The position numbers were made by a program, and so were the translations under genes. From NCBI RefSeq assembly GCF_905171765.1, contig NC_053391.1, positions 153,693,565 to 153,757,564 of the forward strand: a stretch of DNA of 64,000 nt, in the 5' to 3' direction. The DNA comes from Bufo bufo. Lineage: Eukaryota > Chordata > Amphibia > Anura > Bufonidae. Every line of letters starts with the position of its first letter. The first letter of the stretch is position 1. The notes below the pieces were generated by a model that had not been told where the DNA came from, made no database searches, and was given only the letters and a program-made list of their open reading frames with translations. Of this stretch, positions 44,193 to 56,089 are shown in pieces.

Positions 44193-46049
44193 AAAAAATA
44201 TCCTATGACCTAACCCACCCCTCAGGTGAATACAGTAAAAAAAAAAAAAAAAACTGTGTAAAAAAAGCCATTTTTTGTCACCTTGCATCACAAAAAGTGT
44301 AATAGCAAGCGATCAAAAAGTCATACGCACCCCAAAATAGTTCTAATCAAACCGTAATCTCATCCCGTAAAAATCATACCCTACCCAAGATAATCGCCCA
44401 CAAACTGAGAAAACTATGGCTCTCAGACTATGGAGACACTAAAACATGTTTTGTTTTGTTTAAAAAATGAAATCAAACTTACATAAATAAAAAAAGGATA
44501 CATATTAGGTATCGCCGCGTCCGAAATAACCTGCTCTATAAAAATACCACGTGACCTAACCCCTCAGGTGAATACCGTAAAAAAAAAAAAAAAACGTGTA
44601 AAAAAAGCCATTTTTTGTCCCCTTACATTACAAAAAGTGCAATAGCAAGCGATCAAAAAGTCATACACACCCCAAAATAGTGCCAATCAACCGTCATCTC
44701 ATCCCCAAAAAAATGAGCCCCTACACAAGACAGTCGCCCAAAAAATAAATAAAACTATGGATTTCAGAATGAGGAGACACTAAAGAATCATAAAAAAAAT
44801 AAAAAATGTTGTCATATTTGGTATTTTCGCGTCCGTGACAACCTGCTCTATAAAAATACCACATGATCTAACCTGTCAGATGAATGTTGTAAATAACAAA
44901 AAATAAAAACGGTGCCAAAACAGCTATTTCTTGTTACCTTGCCTTACAAATAGTGTAATATAGAGCAACCAAAAATCATATGTACCCTAAAATAGTACCA
45001 ACAAAACTGCCACCCTATCCCGTAGTTTCTAAAATGGGGTTACTTTTTTGGAGTTTCTACTCTAGGTCTGCATCAGGGGGACTTCAAATGGGACATGGTG
45101 TAAAAAAAACAGTCCAGAAAAATCTGCCTTCCAAAAACCTTATGGCATTTCTTTCCTTCTGTGCCCTGCCGTGTGCCCGTACAGCAGTTTACGACCACAT
45201 ATGGGGTGTTTCTGTAAACTACAGAATCAGAGCCATAAATATTGAGTTTTGTTTGGCTGGTAACCCTTACTTTGTAACTGGAAAAAAATATTAAAATGGA
45301 AAATCTGCCAAAAAAAGTGAAATTTAGAAATGTTATCTCTATATTCCATTAATTCTTGTGGAACACCTAAAGGGTTAACAAATTTTGTAAAATCTGTTTT
45401 GAATACCTTGAGGGGTGTAGTTTTTAGAATGGAGTCATTTTTTTGGGTGATTTCTATAATGTAAGCCTCATAAAGTGATTTCAGACTTGAACTGGTCCTT
45501 AAAAAGATTTGCTTCTAAACTTCTAAGCCTTTTAACGTCCCCAAAAAATAAAATGTAATTCCTAAAATGATCCAAACATGAAGTAGACATATGGGGAATA
45601 TAAAGTAATAACTATTTTAGAATGTATTACTATGTATTATAGAAGTAGAGAAATTGAAACTTGGAAATTTGCACATTTTTGCAAATTTTTGGTAAATTTG
45701 GGTATTTTTTTATAAATAAAAAAGATTTTTTTTTAAAACTCCATTTTACCAGTGTCATGAAGTACAATATGTGATGAAAAAAACATTCTCAGAATGGCTT
45801 GGATAAGTCAAAGCGTTTTAAAGTTATCGCCACATAAAGTGACACTGGTCAGATTTGCAAAAAATTGCCTGGTCCTTAAGGTGAAAATGAGCCCGGTCCT
45901 TAGTGCTATGTATAAATCCGGTAGGGTTTTGCCTTTCTTTTACAGGGCAGTTGGTTGTTGTTGACAAATGGCTATCCTGTGTGTAGATTGTCCTGTATAC
46001 TATAATGCACTATGTATTTATATTGGTCTGGAATAAAAATAAAAAAAAA
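44193..46049. mobile_element. Piggyback-like element fragment inside LINE
   Basis: 44193-45905 is the inverse-orientation relative of 30700-33900: ~300-365-bp subrepeats (CGCGTCCGAAATAACCTGC, CATCTCATCCC), then the CCTTGAGGGGTGTAG block, and TTAAGGACCAGGC complement near 45870. Both TTAA termini are lost. 45906-46049 is unassigned sequence. An open frame at 44980-45294 parallels those at 32247 and 32761 and is probably chance. Confidence 0.7.
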
Positions 46050-46097
46050 GAGCTAAGTTCAGTCATTGCTGTGTCACTGTTTATCATTTTTAAAGAT

Positions 46098-46937
46098 TTA
46101 CTAGGTACTGGTACAGTGCCAAGTTATTGGCGCAAGGCAAATGTGCTGCCCATATTCAAAAAAGGATCTAGGTCCATCACAGGTAATTATAGACCAGTTA
46201 GTTTAACTTCTGTTGTGGGAAAAATGTTTGAAGGACTCTTAAGGGACAATATACAGGAGTATGTGACTGTAAATAATATTATAAGTGATAACCAACATGG
46301 GTGTACCACGGACAGAAGATGTCAGACTAACCTGATTTGTTTTTATGAGGAGGTGAGTAGTAGCCTGGACAGAGGGGCGGCTGTGGATGTAGTGTTTCTG
46401 GATTTTGCAAAGGCTTTTGATACTGTCCCTCATAGACGTTTGATAGGTAAAGTAAGGTCTATAGGCTTGGAAAGTATAGTTTGTAATTGGATTGAAAACT
46501 GGCTGAAGGACCATTTCCAGAGAGTTGTGGTCAATGATTTCTATTCAGAATAGTCCCGGGTTATAAGTGGTGTACCCAAAGGTTCAGTGCTGGGTCCTCT
46601 ATTATATAATTTATTTATTAATGATATTGAGGATGGGATTAATAGCACCATTTCTATTTTTGCAGATTACACCAAGCTATGTAGGACTGTACTGTCTATG
46701 GAAGATGTCCATAAACTACAAGCTGACTTGAACACTCTGAGTGATTGGGCATCAACTTGGCAAATGAGGCTCAATGTGGATAAATGTAAAGTTATGCATT
46801 TTGGTAGTAATAATTTCAGTGCTTCATATGTCCTAGGTGATGTAACACTGGGAGAGTCACTTATAGAGAAAGATTTGGGTGTCCTTGTGGATGGTAGATT
46901 AAATAACAACATGCAATGTCAATTTAGCTGCTTCTAA
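46098..46937 (+). pseudogene. LINE reverse transcriptase, catalytic residue lost
   Basis: One frame from about 46098 to 46937 interrupted by TAG at 46551-46553. Contains NYRPVSLTSVVGKMFE, VVFLDFAKAFDTVPH (motif A Asp kept), GVPKGSVLGPLLYNLF and motif C as FADYTKL where FADDTKL is expected. The second Asp of the catalytic pair is Tyr, so polymerase activity would be lost even without the stop. Downstream LNTLSDWASTWQMRLNVDK and GDVTLGESLIEKDLGVLVDG match copy 1. Confidence 0.88.
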
Positions 46938-47129
46938 GGCCACCAGGATATTGTCATGCATTAAACGAGGCATGGACTCGCGGGGCAGGGATGTAATAGT
47001 GTTGGTGCGGCCTCATCTGAAATATGCAGTTCAGTTCTGGGCACCAGTCCATAGAAAGGACGCACTGCAGCTGGAAAAAGTACAGAGGAAAGCGAAAAAA
47101 CTGATAAGGGACATATAGGGTCTTAGTTA

Positions 47130-47454
47130 TTCCTCATGCACACGGCCGTTGTTTTAGTCCAAATCCGAGCCGCAGTTTTTGCAGCTTGGATGCGGACCCA
47201 TTCACTTCAATGGGGCCGCAAAAGATGTGGACAGCACTCCGTGTGCTGTCCGCATCCGCTGCTCCGTTCCGCGGTCCGCAAAAAATATATAACCTGTACT
47301 ATTCTTGTCCTTTTTGCCAACAAGAATGGGCAGTTATATCAATGGCTGTCCGTGCCCTTCTGCATATAGAAGAATGCACACGGACACCATCCGTGTTTTG
47401 CGGATCTTCAATTTGCGGACTGCAAAATACAAAAACGGTCGTGTGCATGAGGCC
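47130..47454. mobile_element. Harbinger-like MITE in LINE
   Basis: Starts TTCCTCATGCACACGGCCG and ends CGGTCGTGTGCATGAGGCC, with TTA at 47127-47129 and 47455-47457. The empty site is seen in the LINE at 580-595, whose complement reads GTCTTAGTTATGAAGAAA. The interior holds a GACAGCACTCCGTGTGCTGTC near-palindrome. Confidence 0.93.
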
Positions 47455-48763
47455 TTATGAAGAAAGATTAAAACATATTAATGTATTTAGTCTTGAGAAG
47501 ATACGTCTAAGGGGGACATGATTAACCTATACAAATATATACATGGGACATGCAAATAATACGGTGAAAAACTGGAGAAGAAAAAGTTTGGTCTCCAGAA
47601 TCGTCAAAGCTTCTTTACTGTAAGAATTGTGGATCTGTGGAATAGTGTTTTGCACAAAATGGGTGTTTTTTTTTAAACCCAGAATATAACTGCAGAATTT
47701 AAAGCTTGTATTTGATTGTCACAAATGCAGCAAAGGCCCCAAATGTAGTGTCTTGCACAAAATGGGTGTTTTTTTTTAAACCCAGAATATAACTGCAGTA
47801 TTTAATGCTTGTATTTGACTGTCAGAAATCCTGAAAAGGCCCAAAATGTAGGTCCTTGCACCAAATGGTTGATTTATTAAACCCAGAATATAACTGCAGT
47901 GTTTAAAGCTTGTATTTGACTGTCACAAATGCAGCAAAGGCCCCAAATGTAGTGTCTTGCACAAAATGGGTGTTTTTTTTTAAACCCAGAATATAACTGC
48001 AGTTTTTAAAGCTTGTATTTGACTGTCACACATGCAGCAAAGGCCCCAAATGTAGTGTCTTGCACAAAAATGGGTATTTTTAAACCCAGAATATAACTGC
48101 AGTATTTAAAGCTTGTATTTGACTGTCACAAATGCAGAAAAGGACCAAAATGTAGGGTCTTGCACAAAATGGGTGTTTTTATAAACCCAGAATATAACTG
48201 CAGTTTTTAAAGCTTGTATTTGACTGTCACAAATGCAGCAAAGGTCCCAAATGTAGTGTCTTGCACAAAATGGGTGTTTTTTTTTAACCCATAATATAAC
48301 TGCAGTACTTAACCACCTAAGCCCCCATAGCTTAAACACCCTTAATGACCAGGCCACTTTTTACACTTCTGCACTACACTACTTTCACCGTTTATTACTC
48401 GGTCATGCAACTTACCACCCAAATGAATTTTACCTCCTTTTCTCCTCACTAATAGAGCTTTCATTTGGTGGTATTTCATTGCTGCCGACATTTTTACTTT
48501 TTTTGTTATTAATCGAAATTTAACGATTTTTTTGCAAAAAAATGTCATTTTTCATTTTCAGTTGTAAAGTTTTGCAAAAAAAACAACATCCATATATAAA
48601 TTTTTCTCTAAATTTATTGTTCTACATGTCTTTGATAAAAAAAAATGTTTGGGTAAAAAAAAAATGGTTTGGGTAAAAGTTATAGCGTTTACAAACTATG
48701 GTACAAAAATGTGAATTTCCGCTTTTTGAAGCAGCTCTGACTTTCTGAGCACCTGTCATGTTT

Positions 48764-50600
48764 CCTGAGGTTCTACAATGGCCAGACAGTACAAACACCC
48801 CACAAATGACCCCATTTCGGAAAGTAGACACCCTAAGGTATTCGCTGATGGGCATAGTGAGTTCATAGAACTTTTTATTTTTTGTCACAAGTTAGCGGAA
48901 AATGATGATTTATTTTTTTATTTTTTTCTTACAAAGTCTCATATTCCACTAACTTGTGACAAAAAATAAAAACTTCCATGAACTCACTATGCCCATCACG
49001 AAATACCTTGGGGTGTCTTCTTTCCAAAATGGGGTCACTTGTGGGGTAGTTATACTGCCCTGGCATTTTAGGGGCCCAAATGCGTGCAAAGTAGTTTGAA
49101 ATCAAAATCTGTAAAAAATGGCCGGTGAAATCCGAAATGTGCTCTTTGGAATGTGGGCCCCTTTGCCCACCTAGGCTGCAAAAAAGTGTCACACATGTGG
49201 TATTGCCGTACTTAGGAGAAGTTGGGCAATGTGTTTTGGGGTGTCAATTTACATATACCGATGCTGGGTGAGAGAAATATCTTGGCAAAAGACAACCTTT
49301 CCCATTTTTTTTTATACAAAGCTGGCATTTGACCAAGATATTTATCTCACCCAGCATGGGTATATGTAAAATGACACCCCAAAACACATTGTCCAACTTC
49401 TCCTGAGTACGGCAATACCACATGTGTGACACTTTTTTGCCGCCTAGGTGGGCAAAGGGGCCCACATTCCAAAGAGCACCTTTCGGATTTCACCGGCCAT
49501 TTTTTACAGATTTTGATTTCAAACTACTTACCACACATTAGGGCCCCTAGAATGCCAGGGCAGTATAACTACTCCACAAGTGACCCCATTTTGGAAAGAA
49601 GACATCCCAAGGTATTTTGTGAAGGGCATAGTGAGTTCATGGAAGTTTTTATTTTTTGTCACAAGTTAGTGGAATATGAGACTTTGTAAGAAAAAAAAAA
49701 TAATCATCATATTCCGCTAACTTGTGACAAAAAATAAAAAATTCTAGGAACTCGCCATGCCCCTCACGGAATACCTTGGGGTGTCTTCTTTCCAAAATGG
49801 GGTCACTTATGGGGTAGTTATACTGCCCTGGCATTCTAGGGGCCCTAATGTGTGGTAAGTAGTTTGAAATCAAAATCTGTAAAAAATGGCCGGTGAAATC
49901 CAAAAGATGCTCTTTGGAATGTGGGCCCCTTTGCCCACCTAGGCTGCAAAAAAGTGTCACATATGTGGTATTGCCGTACTCATGAGAAGTTGGGCAATGT
50001 GTTTTGGGGTGTCATTTTACATATACCCATGCTGGGTGAGAGAAATATCTCGGCAAAAGACAACTTTCCCCATTTTTTTATACAAAGTTGGCATTTGACC
50101 AAGATATTTCTCTCACCCAGCATGGGTATATGTAAAATGACACCCCAAAACACATTCCCCAACTTCTCCTGAGTACGGCGATACCACATGTATGACACTT
50201 TTTTGCAGCCTAGATGCGCAAAGGTGCCCAAATTCCTTTTAGGAGGGCATTTTTAGACATTTGGATCCCAGGCTTCTTCTCACGCTTTAGGGCCCCTAAA
50301 AAGCCAGGGCAGTATAAATACCCCATATGTGACCCCATTTTGGAAAGAAGACACCACAAGGTATTCAATGAGGGGCATGGCGAGTTCATTGAAAAAGAAA
50401 AACATTTGCCACAAGTTAGCGGAAATTGATATTTTTTTTTTTTCCCACAAAGTCTCCCTTTCCGCTAACTTGAGACAAAAATTTCAATCTTTCAAGGACT
50501 CAATATGCCCCTCAGCGAATACCTTGGGGTGTCTTCTTTCCAAAATAGTGTTATTTGTGGGGTGTTTGTACTGCCCTGGCATTTGAGGGTCTCCGCAATC
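48764..50600. repeat. Alternating inverted ~380-bp modules
   Basis: One module is repeated with orientation flipping each time: + (48764-48925, partial), - (48930-49300), + (49301-49690), - (49691-50075), + (50076-50455), - (50456-50600, partial). Markers are GACCCCATTTTGGAAAG, TTTTTGTCACAAGTTAG, GATTTTGATTTCAAACTA and CCCAGCATGGGTATATG. Junctions alternate between two palindromic types: one around CACAAGTTAGTGGAATATGAG and one around ACCAAGATATTTCTCTCACC. Every neighbouring pair can fold into a long hairpin. Confidence 0.93.
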
Positions 50601-51453
50601 ATTACATGTATGGCCAGCATTAGGAGTTTCTGCTATTCTCCTTATATTGAGCATACGGGTAATGAGATATTTTTTTTTTCGTTCAGCCTCTGGGCTGAAA
50701 GAAAAATGAACGGCACAGATTTCTTCATTCGCATCGATCAATGTGGATGAAAAAATCTCTGCCAATAAAAAAAAATGAGGGGAAAGGCGTCTGCCAGGAC
50801 ATATGAGCTCCGCCCAACATCCATACCCACTTAGCCCGTATGCCCTGGCAAACCAGATTTCTCCATACACATCAATCGATGTGGATGAATAAATCATTGC
50901 CGGGATTTTTTATTATTTTTTTATATATACAAAGTGTTTACCAAAGCATATGAACACCGCCTCCTCCTCAGCTCATATGCCTCGGCAAACGTATCTTTTA
51001 CTGCAGAGGAGAAATCTCGTCTTGCAGCGCCGCATACACCGACTTGTGTGTAATCTGACAGCAGCGCAATGCTTCTGTCAGAATGCACATCAGTGCTGCA
51101 GCTAGTCGATCGGTTGGTCCACCTGGAAGGTAAAAAACAAAAAAGAAAAAACCAGGCCGCAACGCAATAATTTTTATTAACTTTATAATAACTTTTGAAC
51201 AGAACATATAAACTTTTTTTTAACTTTTTGAACTAAAAGTTAACTATTTTGCTTACTGGTGTTTTTTTTTTTTTTTTTACCTTTTATAGGACAAACCTCT
51301 CCTTCCCTATAGGACAATGTGCAAAGCGCAAATCGCCCAAAGATGTGGCGAAGTACATTATGCACTTTATCCCAGGTGAAAGGAGAGGTTTGCAGCAGCT
51401 GTGAGTAAAAGGGCCCTAATAGCCCTGTGTGCCTGTCCTGTGAGATGCAATCC

Positions 51454-53406
51454 CTATGCTAATTTTACCTGTGTGTGGTACTTCCGGAAACACTCTCCAA
51501 AGCATAGGGCAGGGTGGTCAGGGCAGTCAGGACAGAAATAGCGGGTGTCACGCCTTATTCCACTCCTGCTACAGACACGACATCTTTTTCGGGGTGACGG
51601 TTGGGTTGAGGTACCGGCAACGACACTGGGGAAATGTCGCTCGTGTAGACGGCTAACTACACTGGTGGATGGGGCCATGGAACCTTCTGGATACAGGAGG
51701 TTCTCGATGATCTCTTCCTGAAATTTGAGGAAGGATCGTGTTCTCCCAGCCTTACTGTAGAGAACAAAACTATTATATGCAGCCAATTGAATTAAATATA
51801 CAGACACCTTCTTATACCAGCGTCTGGTGCGTCGGGAAACTAAATACGGAGACAACATCTGGTCATTAAAGTCCACCCCTCCCATGAGCAAATTATAGTC
51901 GTGGACTCAAAGGGGCTTTTCAATGACATGGTTTGCTTGCTCAATTTGTATTGTCGTGTCTGCGTGAATGGAGGAGAGCATGTAAACGTCACGCTTGTCT
52001 CTCCATTTCACCGCAAGCAGTTCTTCGTTACACAAGGCAGCCCTCTTCCCCCTTGCAAGACGGGTGGTAACGAGCCATTGGGGGAAGCCCACGCGACTAG
52101 TTTGCGCAGTGCCACAGCAGCCAATCTGTTCTAGGAACAAATGCCTGAAGAGGGGCACACTTGTGTAGAAATTGTCCACATAAAGATGGCACCCCTTGCC
52201 AAATAAGGGTGACACCAAGTCCCAGACTGTCTTCCCACTGCTCCCCAAGTAGTCAGGGCAACCGACCAGCTCCAGGGTCTGATCTTTTCCCTCATAGATC
52301 CGAAATTTGTGGGTATAGCCTGTGGCCCTTTCACAGAGCTTATACAATTTGACCCCATACCGGGCGCGCTTGCTTGGGATGTATTGTTTGAAGCCAAGGC
52401 GCCCGGTAAAATGTATTAGGGACTCATCTACGCAGATGTTTTGCTCAGGGGTATACAAATCTGCAAATTTCTGGTTGAAGTGGTATATGAGGGGCTGAAT
52501 TTTGTGGAGCCGGTCAAAAGCTGGGTGGCCTCTGGGACGGGAGGTGGTGTTGTCGCTAAAGTGCAGGAAACGCAGGATGGCCTCAAATCGTGCCCTGGAC
52601 ATAGCAGCAGAGAACATGGGCATGTGATGAATCGGGTTCGTGAACCAATATGACCGCAATTCATGCTTTTTGGTTAGACCCATGTTCAGGAGAAGGCCCA
52701 GAAAAATTTTAATTTCGGAAACTTGGACTGGTTTCCACCGGAAAGGCTGGGCATAAAAGCTTCCTGGGTTGGCGGATATAAATTGAGTGGCATACTGATT
52801 TGTTTCTGCCACGACTAAGTCCAAGAGCTCCGCAGTCAAGAACAGCTCAAAAAATCCCAGGGCCGAACCGATCTGAGCTGTCTCAACCCGAACTCCAGAC
52901 TGGGCGGTGAAAGGGGGAACTAATGGTGCGGCTGAAGTTGGGGACTGCCAATCAGGATTTGCCAGCACCTCAGGTACTCTAGGGGGTCTACGGGCCTGTC
53001 TGTGCGGTGGCTGCGACGGGGTAACTACTGCACGTGCCACCGTACCAGCTTCAACTGCCCTTCTGGTGCTCGCCACTTCACCATGTTGTACGGCAGTGCT
53101 GGTACTAGGTCCAGGGAGGGCTGCGCTGCTGGTGTATGCCTCACCACGTGATCCGACAGCGCCAGCCCCACTCTGCTGCTCTTGAAGCAGATCCTGCGCA
53201 ACCTGTGGTCTAGAGACACGGGGCCGGGTACGCCTGGTGCTATCAGGGACCTCAACCTCCTCGTCCGAACTTTGGGTCAGACTGCCACTGCTTTCTACAG
53301 GTTCATATTCTGACCCTCTAGATTTGTCAGATGAGGGTTCCCATTCCTCATCCGACTGGGTCATAATCCTGTAGGCCTCTTCAGAAGAATACCCCCTGTT
53401 TGACAT
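51454..53406 (-). pseudogene. piggyBac transposase with one premature stop
   Basis: A 650-codon frame from ATG at 53406 to the stop at 51454, with a single TGA at 51907-51909 after residue 499. An acidic, Ser-rich N-terminus (DEEWEPSSDKSRGSEYEP) is followed by a catalytic domain with NICVDESL (D1), HLYVDNFYTS (D2) and, past the stop, LLMGGVDFNDQM (D3). The C-terminus is a cysteine-rich zinc-binding domain (CRVCSRSG, YFCPDCPDHPALC, CF..YH). piggyBac transposases excise precisely at TTAA. All three catalytic aspartates and the C-terminal domain are intact apart from the stop, so inactivation is recent. Truncation at 499 removes D3 and the zinc domain. Confidence 0.95.
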
Positions 53407-54799
53407 TTGGACTACTAAATTTAGGGGTATTCCCTGAGACTACCCAAGAAAAAAAGCAAGCCTGTCTTACAAAGGGGAGGCTAGCGAAGTACCGGAGGCC
53501 GCTGCGATTGATTAAAAATATCAAAACTGATTTTTTTTTTATCGCCGCAGCGCTTGGAAAGTGATTGTGCAGTGATCAAAAAATATATATTTTTTGTCAC
53601 TGCGGCGGGGCGGGCGTTGGTGAACGCACGTGTGGGCGACCGATCAGGCCTGATCGGGCAAACACTGCATAATGGGTGGAGGGCGAGCTAAGGTGACACT
53701 AATACAATTATAGATCTGACTGTGATCAGTTTTGATTACTTACAGATACTATAAAAGTACAAATGCTGATTAGCGATACGCTAATCAGCGAATCAGTGAC
53801 TGCGGTGCGGTGGGCTGGGCGCTAACTGACGCTAAACTACCTAACCAAGGGACCTAAACTAAAACCTATCAGTCAATACCAGTAAAAAAAAAAAAGTGAC
53901 AGTTTACACTGATCACTTTTTTCCTTTCACTAGGTGATTGACAGGGGCGATCAAGTGGTGATCAAGGGGTTAATTGGGGTGATGGAGGGTGATCTGGGGC
54001 TAAGTTAAGTGTTTGATGCTACTCACTGTGATGTCTGCTCCTCTGCTGGAACCAACCGACGAAAAGGACCAGCAGAGGAGCAGAGAAGCCATTTAACACA
54101 TCATATTTACAAATATAATGTGTTAGATGGCTTGTGATTTGATTTTTTGAAAATCGCCAGCCTGGTCACGAAATACTTCTTTCACTTTTGCCGGCCCGCG
54201 ATGCGCATGCGCGGGCCGGCTTTGAGCGAAATCTCGCGTCTCGTGGGATGACGCATATATGCGTGACTGTGCGCAGGGCTGACGCCTCCGGAACGCGATC
54301 CTGCGTTAGGCGGTCCGGAGGCGGTTAAAGCTTGTATTTGACTGTCACAAATGCTGGAAAGACCCCAAATGTAGTGTGTTGCACAAAATGGATGATTTGT
54401 TTTTTTAAACCCAGAATATAACTGCAGTATTTAAAGCTTGTATTTGACTGTCACAAATGCAGAAAAGGCCCAAAATGTAGGGTCTTGCACAAAATGGGTG
54501 TTTGTTTTTTTTTAAACCCAGAATATAACTGTAGTTTTTAAAGCTTGTATTTGACTGCCACAAATGCAGAAAAGGCCCAAAATGTAGGGTCTTGCACAAA
54601 ATGGGTGTTTTTTTTAAACCCAGAATATAACTGCAGTATTTAAAGCTTTTATTTGACTGTCACAAATGCAATAAAGGCCCAAAATGTAGGGTCTTGAGCA
54701 AAATGTTTTTTTTTTTTAAACCAGAATATAACAGCGGAATTTAACGCTTGTATTGGACTGTCACAAGTGCAGTGCAGGGCGCAAAAGTACTTTTTAGCA

Positions 54800-55551
54800 A
54801 AAAAATATATAATTTGTCCCCACAGAATCTAACAGATGTATTTACTTGGATTGTACTTTACAGATTTTTTTTTGAATATGTCGCCCTCTGGGTCCCTGAA
54901 CTCAGAACGATTCCCTATATTATTTTTCCTTCCCGTGGCACATAAGCAGTAGAGGTGCACTTAAAAAATGGGTATATGTTGCCCACTGAACTAAAAGAAC
55001 AAGGTTCAATTATTGTCCCTGGCACATATGCTGTGCTGGTGCACTGAACTTGCACAAAATGGCCACCGACGCCCACCTAACTAACAGACGGATAAAAGTT
55101 ATTTTTCTGTGTCACTGGGCTCAGGGCAGGGTAAAAACATGTTGCACTGCACCCTCAAAACACAATCGCTGTAGATCACAGAGTTAACAAGTTCTGATAA
55201 CAGATAGATTCTTTCCTATTCTCTCCCTCACAGCATCAGCATCCTATCCCTACAGTAGCAAGAGCAGAGTAACGTGCAGCGCTACCTGACTGCAGCTTAT
55301 ATAGAGGTTGGGTCACATGCTGCACTGGCCAATAACAGCCATGCCATTAGTAGGCATGGCTGTGATGGCTTCTAAGGGCACAAAAGTTAAACGCTTGTTG
55401 ATTTGCTGCTCTGCAGCCTTTCAAAAAGTGCTATTAAATCGCCGAACTCTAACCCAAACTTTTACTGAAAAGTTTGGGTTTGGGTCCAGGGTCCAAAAAT
55501 ACTAAAGTTCGTTACGAACCCGAACTTCACAGTTCGGTTCGCTCAACCCTA
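54800..55551. mobile_element. Right part of a hAT element
   Basis: Ends GGTTCGCTCAACCCTA at 55551; the complement TAGGGTTGAGCGAACC is a typical hAT terminus. Subterminal AGTTCGTTACGAACCCGAAC is palindromic. With the tandem array it forms one element whose left end was not found next to the LINE. No transposase. Confidence 0.65.
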
Positions 55552-55559
55552 TTTCTGAC

Positions 55560-55735
55560 CTTTTCCTATGAACCAAGCACCCTTTCCTCTTCAGAGCAGG
55601 GGGTGCCTGGTTTAATGCTCGGTTTCTCCCATTGACTTCCATCATACTCGGGTGCTCGGTAGAGCACCCAAGCATCCCGATGTGTTCGGCCCGAGCCCCC
55701 GAGCACCCAAGCACTATGGTGCTCGATCAACATTA
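55560..55735. mobile_element. Fragment of another hAT-like element
   Basis: Ends GTGCTCGATCAACATTA. It contains repeated GGGTGCTCGGTAGAGCACCC and CCGAGCACCC palindromes. Only the right end is recognised. 55736-56087 has no recognised feature. Confidence 0.55.
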
Positions 55736-56089
55736 ATTGTTTCACTTCTGCAAATGGCATTTATTGTGTAGACAAAGTTAATACAATGTACTTACTAATG
55801 TTTTTGATTGTCTATATTGCTTCATTTGCTGGCTTGATTATTTTGACCATCATATTATACATTTTTTCCAGGGGTTACAGCCACCACTGCAATCCTGTAG
55901 CTGTGGCCATGGTTACATACACCAGTGGTGCCGGCCACCAGACAGGCCAGTGCATTTTCCTATAGTCTGCAAGCATGACTACTGCTGCTGGATTGAAAGG
56001 TAGTCGTAACCCCTTGAAACGAGCACTGTAAAATGCAAGAAAAAACATTAGTCAAGCCAGGAACCAATGCAATATGGACAATCACAATA

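Larger units (their letters stand above)
42985..47645 (+). mobile_element. LINE, CR1/L2-like (copy 2), with three insertions
   Basis: LINE sequence at 42985-43576, 43837-44192, 46050-47129 and 47455-47645. The gaps are a MITE (43577-43836), a piggyBac-like fragment (44193-46049) and another MITE (47130-47454). About 190 bases of LINE present in copy 1 (near 1700-1880) are missing at the second gap. The 3' end is lost where the tandem array starts. Confidence 0.88.
48309..54328 (-). mobile_element. 6-kb piggyBac transposon
   Basis: TTAA at 48309-48312 and 54325-54328, inserted in a tandem-array unit whose neighbours show the uninterrupted sequence (…GCAGTATTTAAAGCTTG…). Termini TTAACCACCTAAGCCC and, complemented, TTAACCGCCTCCGGACC share about nine of the first ten bases. 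Minus-strand transposase at 51454-53406. It is about twice the usual length because of the inverted-module block at 48764-50600. Around the gene the sequence is GC-rich, with the perfect palindrome CGATCAGGCCTGATCG at 53641-53656. Confidence 0.93.
47646..54800. repeat. ~105-bp tandem array, split by piggyBac
   Basis: About seven units at 47646-48308 and five at 54329-54800. Each contains GCACAAAATGGGTGTTTTT, AACCCAGAATATAACTGCAG and GCTTGTATTTGACTGTCACA. The 6-kb piggyBac element interrupts one unit within its TTTAAAGC stretch. The array seems to be the interior of the hAT whose right end is at 55551. Confidence 0.93.

Noticed and set aside
47646..48308. Regularly spaced repeats as a possible CRISPR or satellite centromere
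   Set aside because: Whole ~105-bp units repeat without unique spacers; only about twelve copies, as part of a hAT interior.
51907..51909. TGA in the piggyBac gene as selenocysteine or programmed readthrough
   Set aside because: No family precedent and no evident SECIS-like element; a simple nonsense mutation is enough.
52907..53185. Plus-strand frame of 92 codons opposite the piggyBac gene
   Set aside because: Antisense shadow of the GC-rich transposase N-terminus; not conserved in its own right.
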